From JAZNQL01 sp045531205 (GTDB taxonomy: Bacteria; Bacillota; Clostridia; UMGS1883; UMGS1540), in NCBI GenBank assembly GCA_045531205.1, contig JAZSDN010000035.1, forward strand, positions 1 to 6,617: DNA of 6,617 bases, written 5' to 3'. The translations under genes were made by a program, and so were the position numbers. Of this stretch, positions 1 through 5,551 are shown piece by piece; within the stretch, counting starts at the first letter, position 1, and the number at the start of each line of letters is the position of its first letter. The notes below the pieces were generated by a model. It was not told the DNA's origin and did no database searches. It worked only from the letters and a program-made list of their open reading frames with translations.

Positions 1-47
1 GATTTGTAATCAGCAGGTCGGGGGTTCGAGTCCGTCCACCAGCTCCA
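1..47 (+). tRNA. tRNA-Thr(UGU), 5' truncated by window edge
   Basis: This is the 3' part of a tRNA, cut off at the left edge inside the anticodon stem. The visible 5' side of that stem is followed by the loop TTTGTAA, whose central TGT reads threonine codons, and by the returning TCAGC arm. The T arm carries the invariant GGTTCGAGTCC core. The 3' acceptor strand ends in an encoded CCA at 45-47. It is nine bases upstream of tRNA-Tyr and is probably part of the same tRNA transcript. Confidence 0.93.
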
Positions 48-56
48 ATTAAATAT

Positions 57-141
<85 letters not shown>

Positions 142-149
142 CATTGGAG

Positions 150-197
150 AAATCCGAACTTAATGCCAATCGGCAATGGGTTCGGATTTTTTGTTTT
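150..197 (+). terminator. Rho-independent terminator of the tRNA cluster
   Basis: AAATCCGAAC (150-159) pairs perfectly with GTTCGGATTT (180-189). A smaller TGCC/GGCA hairpin sits in the loop, and a T-rich tract runs to 197. It lies directly after tRNA-Tyr and closes that transcript. Confidence 0.9.
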
Positions 198-228
198 TAT
201 CAGAGATATCAGTTTTTGAGGTTGTAAC

Positions 229-260
229 AAAAAAGCAGGCGGGACTTCCGTCTCGCCTGC
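229..260 (-). terminator. Rho-independent terminator of the 47-residue protein gene
   Basis: Read on the minus strand, GCAGGCG and GAC pair with GTC and CGCCTGC around one A/C mismatch and a GGAA (GNRA-type) loop, followed by six T residues (229-234). The stem begins 11 bases after the stop codon of the minus-strand small gene. It faces the tRNA terminator and separates the two convergent transcripts. Confidence 0.85.
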
Positions 261-271
261 AACTGTCTTAC

Positions 272-415
272 TCATTCTTCAGCAGTCTGTTCCTGCAGTT
301 CCCGCTGTCCTTCCTCGCTTTCAAAATATTCCTGCATTATCGGAAGTAAGCAACATGCGATTCTTTCAATCGCATAGTCGGGAATGTTCATTCCGCTGTT
401 TGACTTTTCTGACAT
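272..415 (-). CDS. Small acidic protein of 47 residues, function unknown
   Basis: This short ORF starts at ATG (413-415) with the protein start MSEKSNSGMNIPDYAIERIA and ends in a glutamate- and glutamine-rich tail. No signal peptide or membrane segment is visible. The central stretch, about residues 11-32 (IPDYAIERIACCLLPIMQEYF), looks like an amphipathic helix with an adjacent cysteine pair (21-22), and the rest is strongly acidic. From memory it resembles small hypothetical proteins found near mobile elements in Clostridia, but no named family can be assigned. Support for a real gene comes from a TTGACA/TAAAAT promoter with 17-bp spacing (491-519), an AAAGGAG ribosome binding site (431-437) and a terminator just after the stop. 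The gap from ribosome binding site to start is long, about 15 bases. Met9 is an alternative start but has no ribosome binding site of its own. Confidence 0.72.
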   Translation of the reverse strand: MSEKSNSGMNIPDYAIERIACCLLPIMQEYFESEEGQRELQEQTAEE

Positions 416-430
416 TAAGTGGATTCTGCG

Positions 431-450
431 CTCCTTTCATAAAAAAGGAG
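431..450 (-). promoter_or_regulatory. Leader hairpin sequestering the ribosome binding site of the 47-residue gene
   Basis: In the minus-strand transcript CTCCTTT pairs over seven bases with AAAGGAG around a six-base loop, and AAAGGAG is the only plausible Shine-Dalgarno sequence for the downstream ATG at 415. If it forms, the hairpin would lower translation initiation. The same DNA palindrome also places an AAAAAAGGAG on the plus strand. Regulation through it is inferred from the sequence alone. Confidence 0.45.
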
Positions 451-490
451 ATCTTTAAATTATGAAAAACACATTTTTCCTCGCATTTAT

Positions 491-519
491 ATTTTAAACT
501 CTTTCCAGGAAATTGTCAA
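491..519 (-). promoter_or_regulatory. Sigma-A promoter driving the 47-residue gene
   Basis: On the minus strand there is a perfect -35 TTGACA (519-514), exactly 17 bases, then -10 TAAAAT (496-491), one base from consensus. Initiation is expected near 484, giving a leader of roughly 70 bases that contains the ribosome-binding-site hairpin. Nothing else on this strand lies between it and the small gene. Confidence 0.82.
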
Positions 520-542
520 ACTTTTTTCACCGTTGCAAATCG

Positions 543-671
543 ACTTATTTTTTACAACTTGAAATTCAGCTTTTGGAACAATAGAATCGCAAAATCGGGG
601 TTACAGGTCAAACTATATGCACCCTTGAATTATCGCACTCTGAGACCGTTGATATACAACGGTTTCAGAAC
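543..671 (+). repeat. Copy A of a tandem imperfect direct repeat of about 130 bp
   Basis: This copy aligns base by base with 716-843. The first 13 bases of the core (CGCAAAATCGGGG) are identical, and by hand count about 65 of 84 positions match over 588-671. The 5' part is more diverged and differs by a one-base indel. Copy A alone contains the perfect inverted repeat CCGTTG/CAACGG around ATATA (646-662). One open frame spans the copy from 466 to the TAA at 682-684 but has no ATG and no ribosome binding site. The strand given is that of the shared frame; strand and origin of the repeat are not established. Confidence 0.8.
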
Positions 672-703
672 CCCTATTTGGTAAATGTTCAACTGTAACG
701 AAA

Positions 704-731
704 TTGTTTTTTGTTACTTGGATTTTATAAC
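704..731 (+). promoter_or_regulatory. Candidate promoter of the 85-residue gene
   Basis: TTGTTT (704-709), 16 bases, then TATAAC (726-731) is an acceptable sigma-A promoter. The -10 lies in the diverged 5' part of repeat copy B; copy A has ACAAC at the same place. TTGAAA with a 17-base spacer and TAGAAT at 559-587, in copy A, is a second candidate. Either would give a long leader before the gene at 891. Confidence 0.4.
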
Positions 732-843
732 TTAAAATTCATCATGTGGAAAAAGTAAACGCAAAATCGGGGCTACAGGTCAAACTATACGTACCCCTCG
801 ATTACCGCACTTTCAATCCCTTATATATCAACGATTTCAGAAC
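716..843 (+). repeat. Copy B of a tandem imperfect direct repeat of about 130 bp
   Basis: This is the second copy, 173 bases downstream of copy A. It keeps the CGCAAAATCGGGG core and the following segment but has lost the CCGTTG/CAACGG inverted repeat. In the shared frame it reads LQVKLYVPLDYRTF, against LQVKLYAPLNYRTL in copy A. The frame opens after a TAA at 728-730, has a possible GTG at 746 without a clear ribosome binding site, and ends with TAA at 872-874, next to the ribosome binding site of the 85-residue gene. Weaker similarity between the copies may continue to about 694 and 870. Confidence 0.8.
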
Positions 844-890
844 GTACTTTTCCTACTTTTTTTCAAACTATTAAAAGGAGTTTTTTATTT

Positions 891-1148
891 ATGGTTAATA
901 GCATTATTTCTTGTGAATTTAATATCGATACCGCCTGTGTTGAAGTAAAACTTGCCGACGACTCAATGGTATCAATCGACTGCATCGCCGTTGAAAACGA
1001 ATATGCAAACAATATGTACGAAGTATCAGAACTTGATTATCTCATCTACAACGAACCGATGAGTTATGTCAGATTATTGCTCAGCGGCAAGATGGAAGAA
1101 TATCTGCGAAACAACACAGACTACACTCCTCTATCGGATATGAGATAA
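891..1148 (+). CDS. Acidic protein of 85 residues, DUF6061-like (tentative)
   Basis: The ORF starts at ATG with an AAAAGGAG ribosome binding site ten bases upstream and ends in TGA. The protein begins MVNSIISCEFNIDTACVEVK. It alternates short predicted strands (residues 4-33) with an acidic segment around ENEYANNMYEVSELDYLIYNEP (about 35-56) and a helical tail. It is cytosolic by appearance, with no signal peptide or membrane helix. From memory the SELDYLIYN segment and overall length resemble small Clostridia proteins labelled DUF6061. That assignment is recalled rather than searched, and the family has no known function that I can name. It is a monocistron: the repeat pair lies upstream and a strong hairpin terminator follows about 140 bases downstream. 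Confidence 0.78.
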   Translation: MVNSIISCEFNIDTACVEVKLADDSMVSIDCIAVENEYANNMYEVSELDYLIYNEPMSYVRLLLSGKMEEYLRNNTDYTPLSDMR

Positions 1149-1290
1149 TGAACTGTGTAATGCTTTAGCCGCTGTTTTTCGAGTTGTTAATGATATATCA
1201 TTTATAGTGCGAAAAATTAATAATATCATGTTATATATCAATATTCTTGACAACAAAACCATTACATCAAACAGACTATATTAATTGAGA
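1149..1290. other. AT-rich gene-free spacer
   Basis: No ORF with a ribosome binding site is visible on either strand between the 85-residue gene and its terminator. A TTGACA occurs at about 1249-1254, but no -10 lies at a usable distance; the nearest TATATT is 24 bases away. The sequence probably serves only as the 3' untranslated region of the upstream gene. Confidence 0.5.
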
Positions 1291-1343
1291 AAATCCATAC
1301 AAGTTGACCTTATGTGAAATCAATTTGTATGGATTTTTCTTTT
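1291..1343 (+). terminator. Strong Rho-independent terminator
   Basis: AAATCCATACAAGTTGA (1291-1307) pairs with 1320-1336 over 17 positions with a single G-T wobble, around a 12-base loop, followed by a T-rich tract. It ends the transcript of the 85-residue gene before the AraC-family promoter. Confidence 0.88.
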
Positions 1344-1356
1344 TATATCTCATTTG

Positions 1357-1385
1357 TTGAAACAAAGAATTATTTGTGATAAAAT
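1357..1385 (+). promoter_or_regulatory. Promoter of the AraC-family regulator
   Basis: TTGAAA (1357-1362), 17 bases, then TAAAAT (1380-1385), with a TG at 1377-1378 forming an extended -10. The expected start near 1392 gives a leader of about 78 bases. A second -10, a perfect TATAAT at 1439-1444, has only a poor -35 (TCAAGA at 1414-1419, 19 bases away) and could be an alternative site. Confidence 0.68.
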
Positions 1386-1469
1386 TTATCCGTACAATAG
1401 TGAGCATAAAAAATCAAGATGTCATACACTCTTTGAACTATAATGTAATCACACAAAGGGGTGAGCGAT

Positions 1470-2339
1470 TTGGATTGGGTTACAGGTATACAAAATGCAA
1501 TAAACTATGTTGAAGAACACCTTACTGATGAAATTGATTTTGATCTGATTTCAAAAGAAGCTGCCTGTTCGAGCTTTTATTTTCAGAGGATTTTTAGTAT
1601 GTTATGTGGAATTACTCTCGGTGATTATATCAGAAACAGACGGCTTACACTTGCCGGCAATGAGTTGTGTGCTTCTGATGTCAAAGTAATTGATGTTGCA
1701 TTAAAATACGGTTATGAAAGTCCTGAGAGCTTCACAAGAGCATTTACAAAGTTCCATGGTATAACACCATCTGAAGCAAAAAAAGATGGTTCAAAACTCA
1801 AATCTTTTTCTCGTCTTTCTGTGAAAATTACATTAAGCGGAGGCAATATAATGGACTACATAATTATTGAAAAAGAGGCTTTTGACATTATCGAAAAAGT
1901 GGAATCGCATACTGTTGATAATTCAGAAAATGCCAAGAGTATTCCTGATTTTTGGACTCGTTCGCACAAAGACGGAACAGTAAAAATGCTAACAGAATTA
2001 GCAACAGACCGAACTTTTATTTTCGGAGTGTGCTACGGAAATTTTTCTGAAGGTGCAAAGACATTCGATTATTCAATTGCAGTGAAGTGCGATAGCAACA
2101 CTGCAATTCCTGAAGGTTTCAGAAAAAATACTATTCCTGCAAGAACGTGGGCTGTGTTTGAGTGTAAAGGCGCAATGCCGAATGCTATACAGGATATGTG
2201 GCATAAAATTGTTTCAGAGTTCTTCCCGACATCAGGTTATGAACCTACCTATGAAATGGACATTGAAGCTTATAGCGAAGGAAATATGAGCAGTCCTGAT
2301 TACCGTAGTGAAATATGGGTTCCTGTTGTAAAAAAATAA
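1470..2339 (+). CDS. AraC-family transcriptional regulator with GyrI-like effector-binding domain
   Basis: This is a cytosolic one-component regulator. Residues about 8-105 form the two-helix-turn-helix AraC DNA-binding domain, with the ACSSFYFQRIF recognition region near 32-42 and a second helix-turn-helix ending in GYESPESFTRAFTKFHGITP near 81-100. Residues about 128-289 form a GyrI-like (AraC effector-binding) domain ending in the typical EIWVPVVKK. This DNA-binding-first layout resembles the Rob/SoxS-like and multidrug-sensing group, so it probably senses a small amphipathic compound; the ligand is unknown. The start chosen is TTG at 1470 (MDWVTGIQNAINYVEEHL), because AAAGGGGTGAG lies about six bases upstream and family members usually begin MDW. 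An in-frame GTG at 1461 would put the ribosome binding site directly against the start codon. No target gene is adjacent on the same strand, so its regulon may be elsewhere. Confidence 0.93.
   Translation: MDWVTGIQNAINYVEEHLTDEIDFDLISKEAACSSFYFQRIFSMLCGITLGDYIRNRRLTLAGNELCASDVKVIDVALKYGYESPESFTRAFTKFHGITPSEAKKDGSKLKSFSRLSVKITLSGGNIMDYIIIEKEAFDIIEKVESHTVDNSENAKSIPDFWTRSHKDGTVKMLTELATDRTFIFGVCYGNFSEGAKTFDYSIAVKCDSNTAIPEGFRKNTIPARTWAVFECKGAMPNAIQDMWHKIVSEFFPTSGYEPTYEMDIEAYSEGNMSSPDYRSEIWVPVVKK
1839..1853 (+). promoter_or_regulatory. Internal ribosome binding site and ATG inside the AraC-family gene
   Basis: GGAGG (1839-1843), seven bases, then an in-frame ATG (1851-1853) falls exactly at the boundary between the DNA-binding and effector-binding domains. 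Initiation here would give a free 162-residue GyrI-like domain. The GGAGG encodes Gly-Gly, and a Gly-Gly at this place is, from memory, common in the family, so chance or protein constraint is a real alternative. Confidence 0.4.
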
Positions 2340-2347
2340 AATGAGAT

Positions 2348-2382
2348 AATCCGCATCATAGCTGATTGCTATGGTGCGGATT
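2348..2382. terminator. Hairpin between convergent genes, likely bidirectional terminator
   Basis: A 15-bp stem with one G-T wobble (2348-2362 with 2368-2382) encloses the loop TGATT. It lies nine bases after the AraC-family stop and ten bases after the stop of the convergent LytTR gene. The plus side is followed only by TGTTGCTTATATT, a weak U tract; the minus side runs into ATCTCATTTTATTTTTTT, so it should end the LytTR transcript somewhat better. Confidence 0.7.
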
Positions 2383-2392
2383 GTTGCTTATA

Positions 2393-2896
2393 TTATCGTT
2401 CTCCGAATTTCAAAAAAGATTTTTTGAATGCGCCAATTTTGCGTGAAGATGTGTAAACAGAATATTCAATACCTCTGTATTTTACCTTTACCCACTCTTT
2501 AGTAACTTCATCAACATAATTGAGATTTACTATGAAGCTGTGATGTGGTTGGGCGAAAGTTTTAAGGTCAAGAATACCTTTCCAATGTTCAAGACGATAG
2601 TTGGTTTCAATTTTTCTGTCTGTCAGATACAGAACTGATTTTCTGTCTTCAATTGCTATGTAAAGAATCTCGTGCGGATAAATCCTGCAAACATCTTTAT
2701 TGCTTGTTGGCACAATGATTCCTGAGTTGCAACAATATTTTTTGCAAGCGTTTTCTTCATCGCTGAAATCAAAGCAAAATCTGCCACATCCGCAACATTC
2801 GAGCAGATTATATGCAATATCATTTTGCTCCATAAATTCAATCAGTTTTGCTTTGATTGCTTCCTTTTCTGCCGCACTGCATACTAATGAATCCAT
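2393..2896 (-). CDS. LytTR-domain DNA-binding regulator with cysteine-rich N-terminal region
   Basis: Residues about 71-167 form a LytTR DNA-binding domain. It opens with IYPHEILYIAIEDRKSVLYL, carries the signature FAQPHHSFIVNLNYVDEV near 114-131, and ends with basic residues. There is no receiver domain and no membrane segment. Instead the first 70 residues hold an amphipathic helix (about 10-25) and a dense cysteine cluster at 34, 35, 37, 41, 51, 55, 56 and 70, which could bind metal or respond to redox; that is inference. The start is the second ATG (2894-2896, MDSLVCSAAEKE), because AGGAAGG lies seven bases upstream, while the longer frame from 2917 has no ribosome binding site. LytTR proteins bind paired direct repeats at promoters; targets are unknown. 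It lies downstream of the methyltransferase operon terminator and probably has its own promoter. Confidence 0.87.
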   Translation of the reverse strand: MDSLVCSAAEKEAIKAKLIEFMEQNDIAYNLLECCGCGRFCFDFSDEENACKKYCCNSGIIVPTSNKDVCRIYPHEILYIAIEDRKSVLYLTDRKIETNYRLEHWKGILDLKTFAQPHHSFIVNLNYVDEVTKEWVKVKYRGIEYSVYTSSRKIGAFKKSFLKFGER

Positions 2897-2933
2897 AAAA
2901 ACACCTTCCTCATTCATAATACAGAAATGAACT

Positions 2934-2961
2934 TCTATATATAAATGACGAAAAATGCAAA
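2934..2961 (-). promoter_or_regulatory. Candidate promoter of the LytTR gene
   Basis: On the minus strand TTTGCA (2961-2956), 16 bases, then TATAGA (2939-2934) would start transcription near 2927, about 30 bases before the chosen ATG. Four CATTT motifs lie within about 40 bases here, two of them ten bases apart (one DNA turn). That would suit binding by a LytTR dimer, but AT-rich DNA makes such matches common. Confidence 0.35.
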
Positions 2962-3046
2962 ATGTTACGCAAAAATTTTTGTTTTTTCAGAGTTTCTCTG
3001 TTTTCGACAAATACAAACCTCCTAAATTGTGCAGAATTACAACATA

Positions 3047-3095
3047 AAACGACAAAAACCGCAGCGGAGAATCTCTCGAAACTCCATTGCGGTTT
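3047..3095 (-). terminator. Terminator of the four-gene minus-strand operon
   Basis: On the minus strand AAACCGCA and GGAG pair with CTCC and TGCGGTTT around one wobble and one mismatch (3082-3095 with 3056-3069), followed by TTTTT and further T-rich sequence. The stem starts four bases after the stop of the last operon gene. A T-rich tract on the other side means it could also work on the plus strand. Confidence 0.83.
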
Positions 3096-3099
3096 GTTT

Positions 3100-3864
3100 T
3101 TACAATCTGTAGGATGCTATATAGATTTTGTGATTGATTTCAAACTCTTCCGGATACTGTGAAAGCAATTTCAAATGTTCTTTTTCCCATTTGCTTAAAG
3201 TTTCTTTATCCATTGAAGCTTTTGTTCCTCGGCAGGCGAGCATTCTGCCATGCCAGCTTTCATGGGTAAACGGGAGTTTGCACTCGAAAATATCAAGCTG
3301 ACCGTTTTCAAAAGGATGGTTATACATATCCTTTGAACCTGATGCACCGGGAGTCCAGCTTGTGTTTATTTTCTTGACAAGCTCGTGTGACTTTTTAGCT
3401 ATCTCATCATCGAGGGTGTAGCTCATATAAATCTTCACAAAAATGCCGTTCGGTTTTAATAAGCGTTTTATTTCTTTGATGATTTTCTCACGGTCAAAAT
3501 ACCAGAAGCACTGTGCTGCTGTGATGCAGTCAAAACTGTTATCTTCAAACGAAGTTTCTTCTGCAGGTAACACAGAAAACTCAATATTATCAGCACATTT
3601 TTCACTCGCCAAAAGTTTAGCGGCGGCAATCTGACTTTCCGAAATATCTATTGCTTTTATGTCGGCACCGTAAGAGTACATATTAAGAGGTAAAACACCT
3701 GTTCCTGTGCCGATGTCAAGCCACGAACAGCCATTGTGACCTATACCGATTTCATGAAGCTTATCATATAACTCTTTGGGATAAATATCTCTGTACTTTG
3801 CGTATTCGGCAGAGGTTTTGCCAAAGTCAAAAGCATTGCCGTTATCGATGTTTTCTATTTTCAC
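3100..3864 (-). CDS. Class I SAM-dependent methyltransferase (operon gene 4)
   Basis: This is a cytosolic methyltransferase with the Rossmann-type SAM fold. Motif I is LDIGTGTGVLP (about 49-59), the acidic motif II residue is Asp73 in AIDIS, and the segment FDCITAAQCFWYFD (about 111-124) corresponds to the post-motif region of Methyltransf_11/25-type domains. The N-terminal signature ENIDNGNAFDFGKTSAEYAKYRDIYP (residues 4-29) is typical of a Firmicutes subgroup that, as far as I recall, has no defined substrate. About 254 residues is normal for the group. The start is GTG at 3862-3864 (MKIENIDNG), seven bases after GAGGTG. A TTG at 3877-3879 in the same frame overlaps the upstream stop codon but lacks a ribosome binding site. 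The gap to the acetyltransferase stop is 11 bases, and it is the last gene before the terminator. Confidence 0.9.
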   Translation of the reverse strand: MKIENIDNGNAFDFGKTSAEYAKYRDIYPKELYDKLHEIGIGHNGCSWLDIGTGTGVLPLNMYSYGADIKAIDISESQIAAAKLLASEKCADNIEFSVLPAEETSFEDNSFDCITAAQCFWYFDREKIIKEIKRLLKPNGIFVKIYMSYTLDDEIAKKSHELVKKINTSWTPGASGSKDMYNHPFENGQLDIFECKLPFTHESWHGRMLACRGTKASMDKETLSKWEKEHLKLLSQYPEEFEINHKIYIASYRL

Positions 3865-3875
3865 ATTATCACACC

Positions 3876-4427
3876 TCAATCAATACGCATTCTATAATTT
3901 TTTACTTTATAATTCACAGAGCCGTCACGCTTGGAATGTTCGCCATAACTTTCAAATTTTAAGCCGCACTTTTCCATAACTCTTCCGGATGCAGGATTAT
4001 CAATAGCATGACTTGCGGTGAAATCATTTATACCGTGAACCTCGTGTGAATACTTGATAATTCGCTTTGTAGCTTCGGTTGTATAACCTCTGTTCCAATA
4101 TTCATATCTTATGTTATATCCGAATCCCCAGGCTCCGTCGTCATTTCCCATCGGTCCTATGCTGATGCTTCCTATAAGAATATTGCCTTCTTTCACTACA
4201 ATTCCCCAATGAAAATCCTCTTCAATGGGGATTGTTTCAGTAATCCATCGAACAGTCTGGCTAATATCGGTATAAAGGGGATAAGACATAAACTTATTAA
4301 CCCTCGGATCGCTGTGCCATAAGAAAGCTGTGGGTGCATCTTCAGGAGTTAACGGTCTTAAAATCAGCCGTTCTGTTTCAAGAACGGGAGTTCGTTCATA
4401 ATATAATTCTTGATTCGTTTTATTCAT
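3876..4427 (-). CDS. GNAT-family N-acetyltransferase, RimJ/RimL-like (operon gene 3)
   Basis: This enzyme is expected to transfer an acetyl group from acetyl-CoA to an amine on a small molecule, or to a protein N-terminus. The N-terminal ETERLILRPLTPEDA (about 17-31) is the classic start of the Acetyltransf_3 (RimJ/RimL) group. The acetyl-CoA binding motif is seen at YWNRGYTTEATKRII (110-124), and NPASGRVMEKCGLKFE (144-159) is the usual C-terminal motif. Length 183 is typical. The ATG overlaps the stop codon of the upstream phosphodiesterase as ATGA, and its ribosome binding site AAAAGGAG lies within the last codons of that gene, so the two are probably translationally coupled. Homologs include ribosomal-protein and antibiotic acetyltransferases; sequence alone does not choose between them. 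Confidence 0.91.
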   Translation of the reverse strand: MNKTNQELYYERTPVLETERLILRPLTPEDAPTAFLWHSDPRVNKFMSYPLYTDISQTVRWITETIPIEEDFHWGIVVKEGNILIGSISIGPMGNDDGAWGFGYNIRYEYWNRGYTTEATKRIIKYSHEVHGINDFTASHAIDNPASGRVMEKCGLKFESYGEHSKRDGSVNYKVKNYRMRID

Positions 4428-5548
4428 TTCTTACTCCTTTTCTTTGTTTCAATTGCAATAAACGGTACGGTCATTTCTTCTTCGGTAAGACCTGCGTGAA
4501 CACCGACAAACTCGTGTTCTTCACGTTCTGTAAACAATGATTTGTTACCTGTGGCAACGGCAAGAAAATCTCCGACAAAATCATAAGTTCTCGGATGAGG
4601 TTTACCGAATCCCAAAAGATTTTCTGCAAAGACTTCTTCTTTTGTCATAAGCCTGAAATCATTGCCGAAAAGTTTGTTGAACTCCGTTTCAAATTCTTTC
4701 TGCATACCTTCTTTGACAAATAAGCTCAAAGCTCTGCTCGGTTCAATTGAAGGAGGAATTTTCAGCATTGAGAAAAGAGTGGGATAATCTTCAAGATATT
4801 CATTTACGCTGTCGCACAACCCGTGGTCGGCGGTTACGATAATAAGTGAATTTTCTAATTTACTGCAAAGTTTTTCGACTTCTCTGTTAATATGCAGAAT
4901 TTGCTCGTGAGCTTCTTGGCTGGTTACTCCGTGACTGTGCATTGCTCCGTCAGGCTGATGCCAGTATGTATAAATGTATTTTCTCTTTCTCTTTTTAGAA
5001 AGCTTATATACGGTTTTGCAAATATCTTCAACGCTTTTTGAACGGTATTTTGAAAAGAACGATACACAGTATGCACTTCTTCTGCCGTTGACTTCTTCGA
5101 TTCTTTTCATAATGCTTTTAACGGGAATATATTTGTGTGCAACATTGAATTTTGCTGCAGGTTCACCATTTCTTTGCAAAGTGTTTCTGAATACCGCAAC
5201 GTTTTCGTCTATTTCCTCAAAGTATAAATCCCAACCGAGCCAACCGCATTCAGCAGGTGAATAACCGCTCATAATTGATGTTGTGGCGGCAACTGTTGTT
5301 GACGGGAAAACAGAGGAAATATCGGTCACATGATGTTTTCTTAAGAAATCATTTTCTTCAAGGTGATATTTTAACGTTGATGATCCCAAGCCGTCAAAAA
5401 GCATTACGATTATATTTTTGTAATCTTTTTCAAGTAATTTATCAAATTCGGGTAATGTTTTATGTTGGCAATCTTTAACGCCAAAGTGATTTAAAACAGA
5501 CGAAGCGATTGATAAAATACTTCTGGCATAATTCGGGTATTTAATCAT
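4424..5548 (-). CDS. Alkaline-phosphatase-superfamily phosphodiesterase/nucleotide pyrophosphatase (operon gene 2)
   Basis: This is a metal-dependent hydrolase of the type I phosphodiesterase/nucleotide pyrophosphatase group. The two-metal site is complete in the sequence: Asp52 in VMLFDGLGSS, the nucleophile Thr84 or Thr85 in FPSTTVAATTS, Asp200 and His204 in HQPDGAMHSHG, Asp241-His242 in TADHG, and His351 in VHAG. It is therefore probably active. No signal peptide or membrane helix is visible, so unlike many relatives it should act in the cytoplasm on a phosphodiester, pyrophosphate or phosphonate-type substrate, which is unknown. Length 374 fits the bacterial single-domain form. The ATG follows AAAGGAG by six bases, only three bases after the stop of the upstream methyltransferase, and the 3' end overlaps the acetyltransferase start by four bases. 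Confidence 0.91.
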   Translation of the reverse strand: MIKYPNYARSILSIASSVLNHFGVKDCQHKTLPEFDKLLEKDYKNIIVMLFDGLGSSTLKYHLEENDFLRKHHVTDISSVFPSTTVAATTSIMSGYSPAECGWLGWDLYFEEIDENVAVFRNTLQRNGEPAAKFNVAHKYIPVKSIMKRIEEVNGRRSAYCVSFFSKYRSKSVEDICKTVYKLSKKRKRKYIYTYWHQPDGAMHSHGVTSQEAHEQILHINREVEKLCSKLENSLIIVTADHGLCDSVNEYLEDYPTLFSMLKIPPSIEPSRALSLFVKEGMQKEFETEFNKLFGNDFRLMTKEEVFAENLLGFGKPHPRTYDFVGDFLAVATGNKSLFTEREEHEFVGVHAGLTEEEMTVPFIAIETKKRSKK

Positions 5549-5551
5549 AAG

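Noticed and set aside
462..497. Plus-strand micro-ORF of 11 codons (MKNTFFLAFIF) after AAAAAAGGAG
   Set aside because: It lies over the minus-strand promoter and its Shine-Dalgarno sequence is simply the other half of the palindrome used by the opposite gene. No promoter or downstream gene fits.
646..662. CCGTTG/CAACGG hairpin as a conserved RNA structure of the repeat
   Set aside because: Copy B does not keep the pairing, so it is not maintained between the copies.
543..843. CRISPR array
   Set aside because: There are only two long, diverged copies, and none of the short identical repeats with regular unique spacers needed for an array.
1249..1284. TTGACA as a promoter -35
   Set aside because: The nearest -10-like TATATT is 24 bases away and a strong terminator follows at once, so no useful transcript would result.
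1461..1469. GTG start of the AraC-family gene three codons upstream
   Set aside because: The AAAGGGG sequence abuts this GTG with no spacing, while TTG at 1470 is correctly spaced and gives the usual MDW start.
2962..3162. Plus-strand frame of 66 codons across the operon terminator
   Set aside because: It overlaps a clear terminator and the end of the methyltransferase gene, has no ribosome binding site, and its composition is that of AT-rich non-coding DNA.
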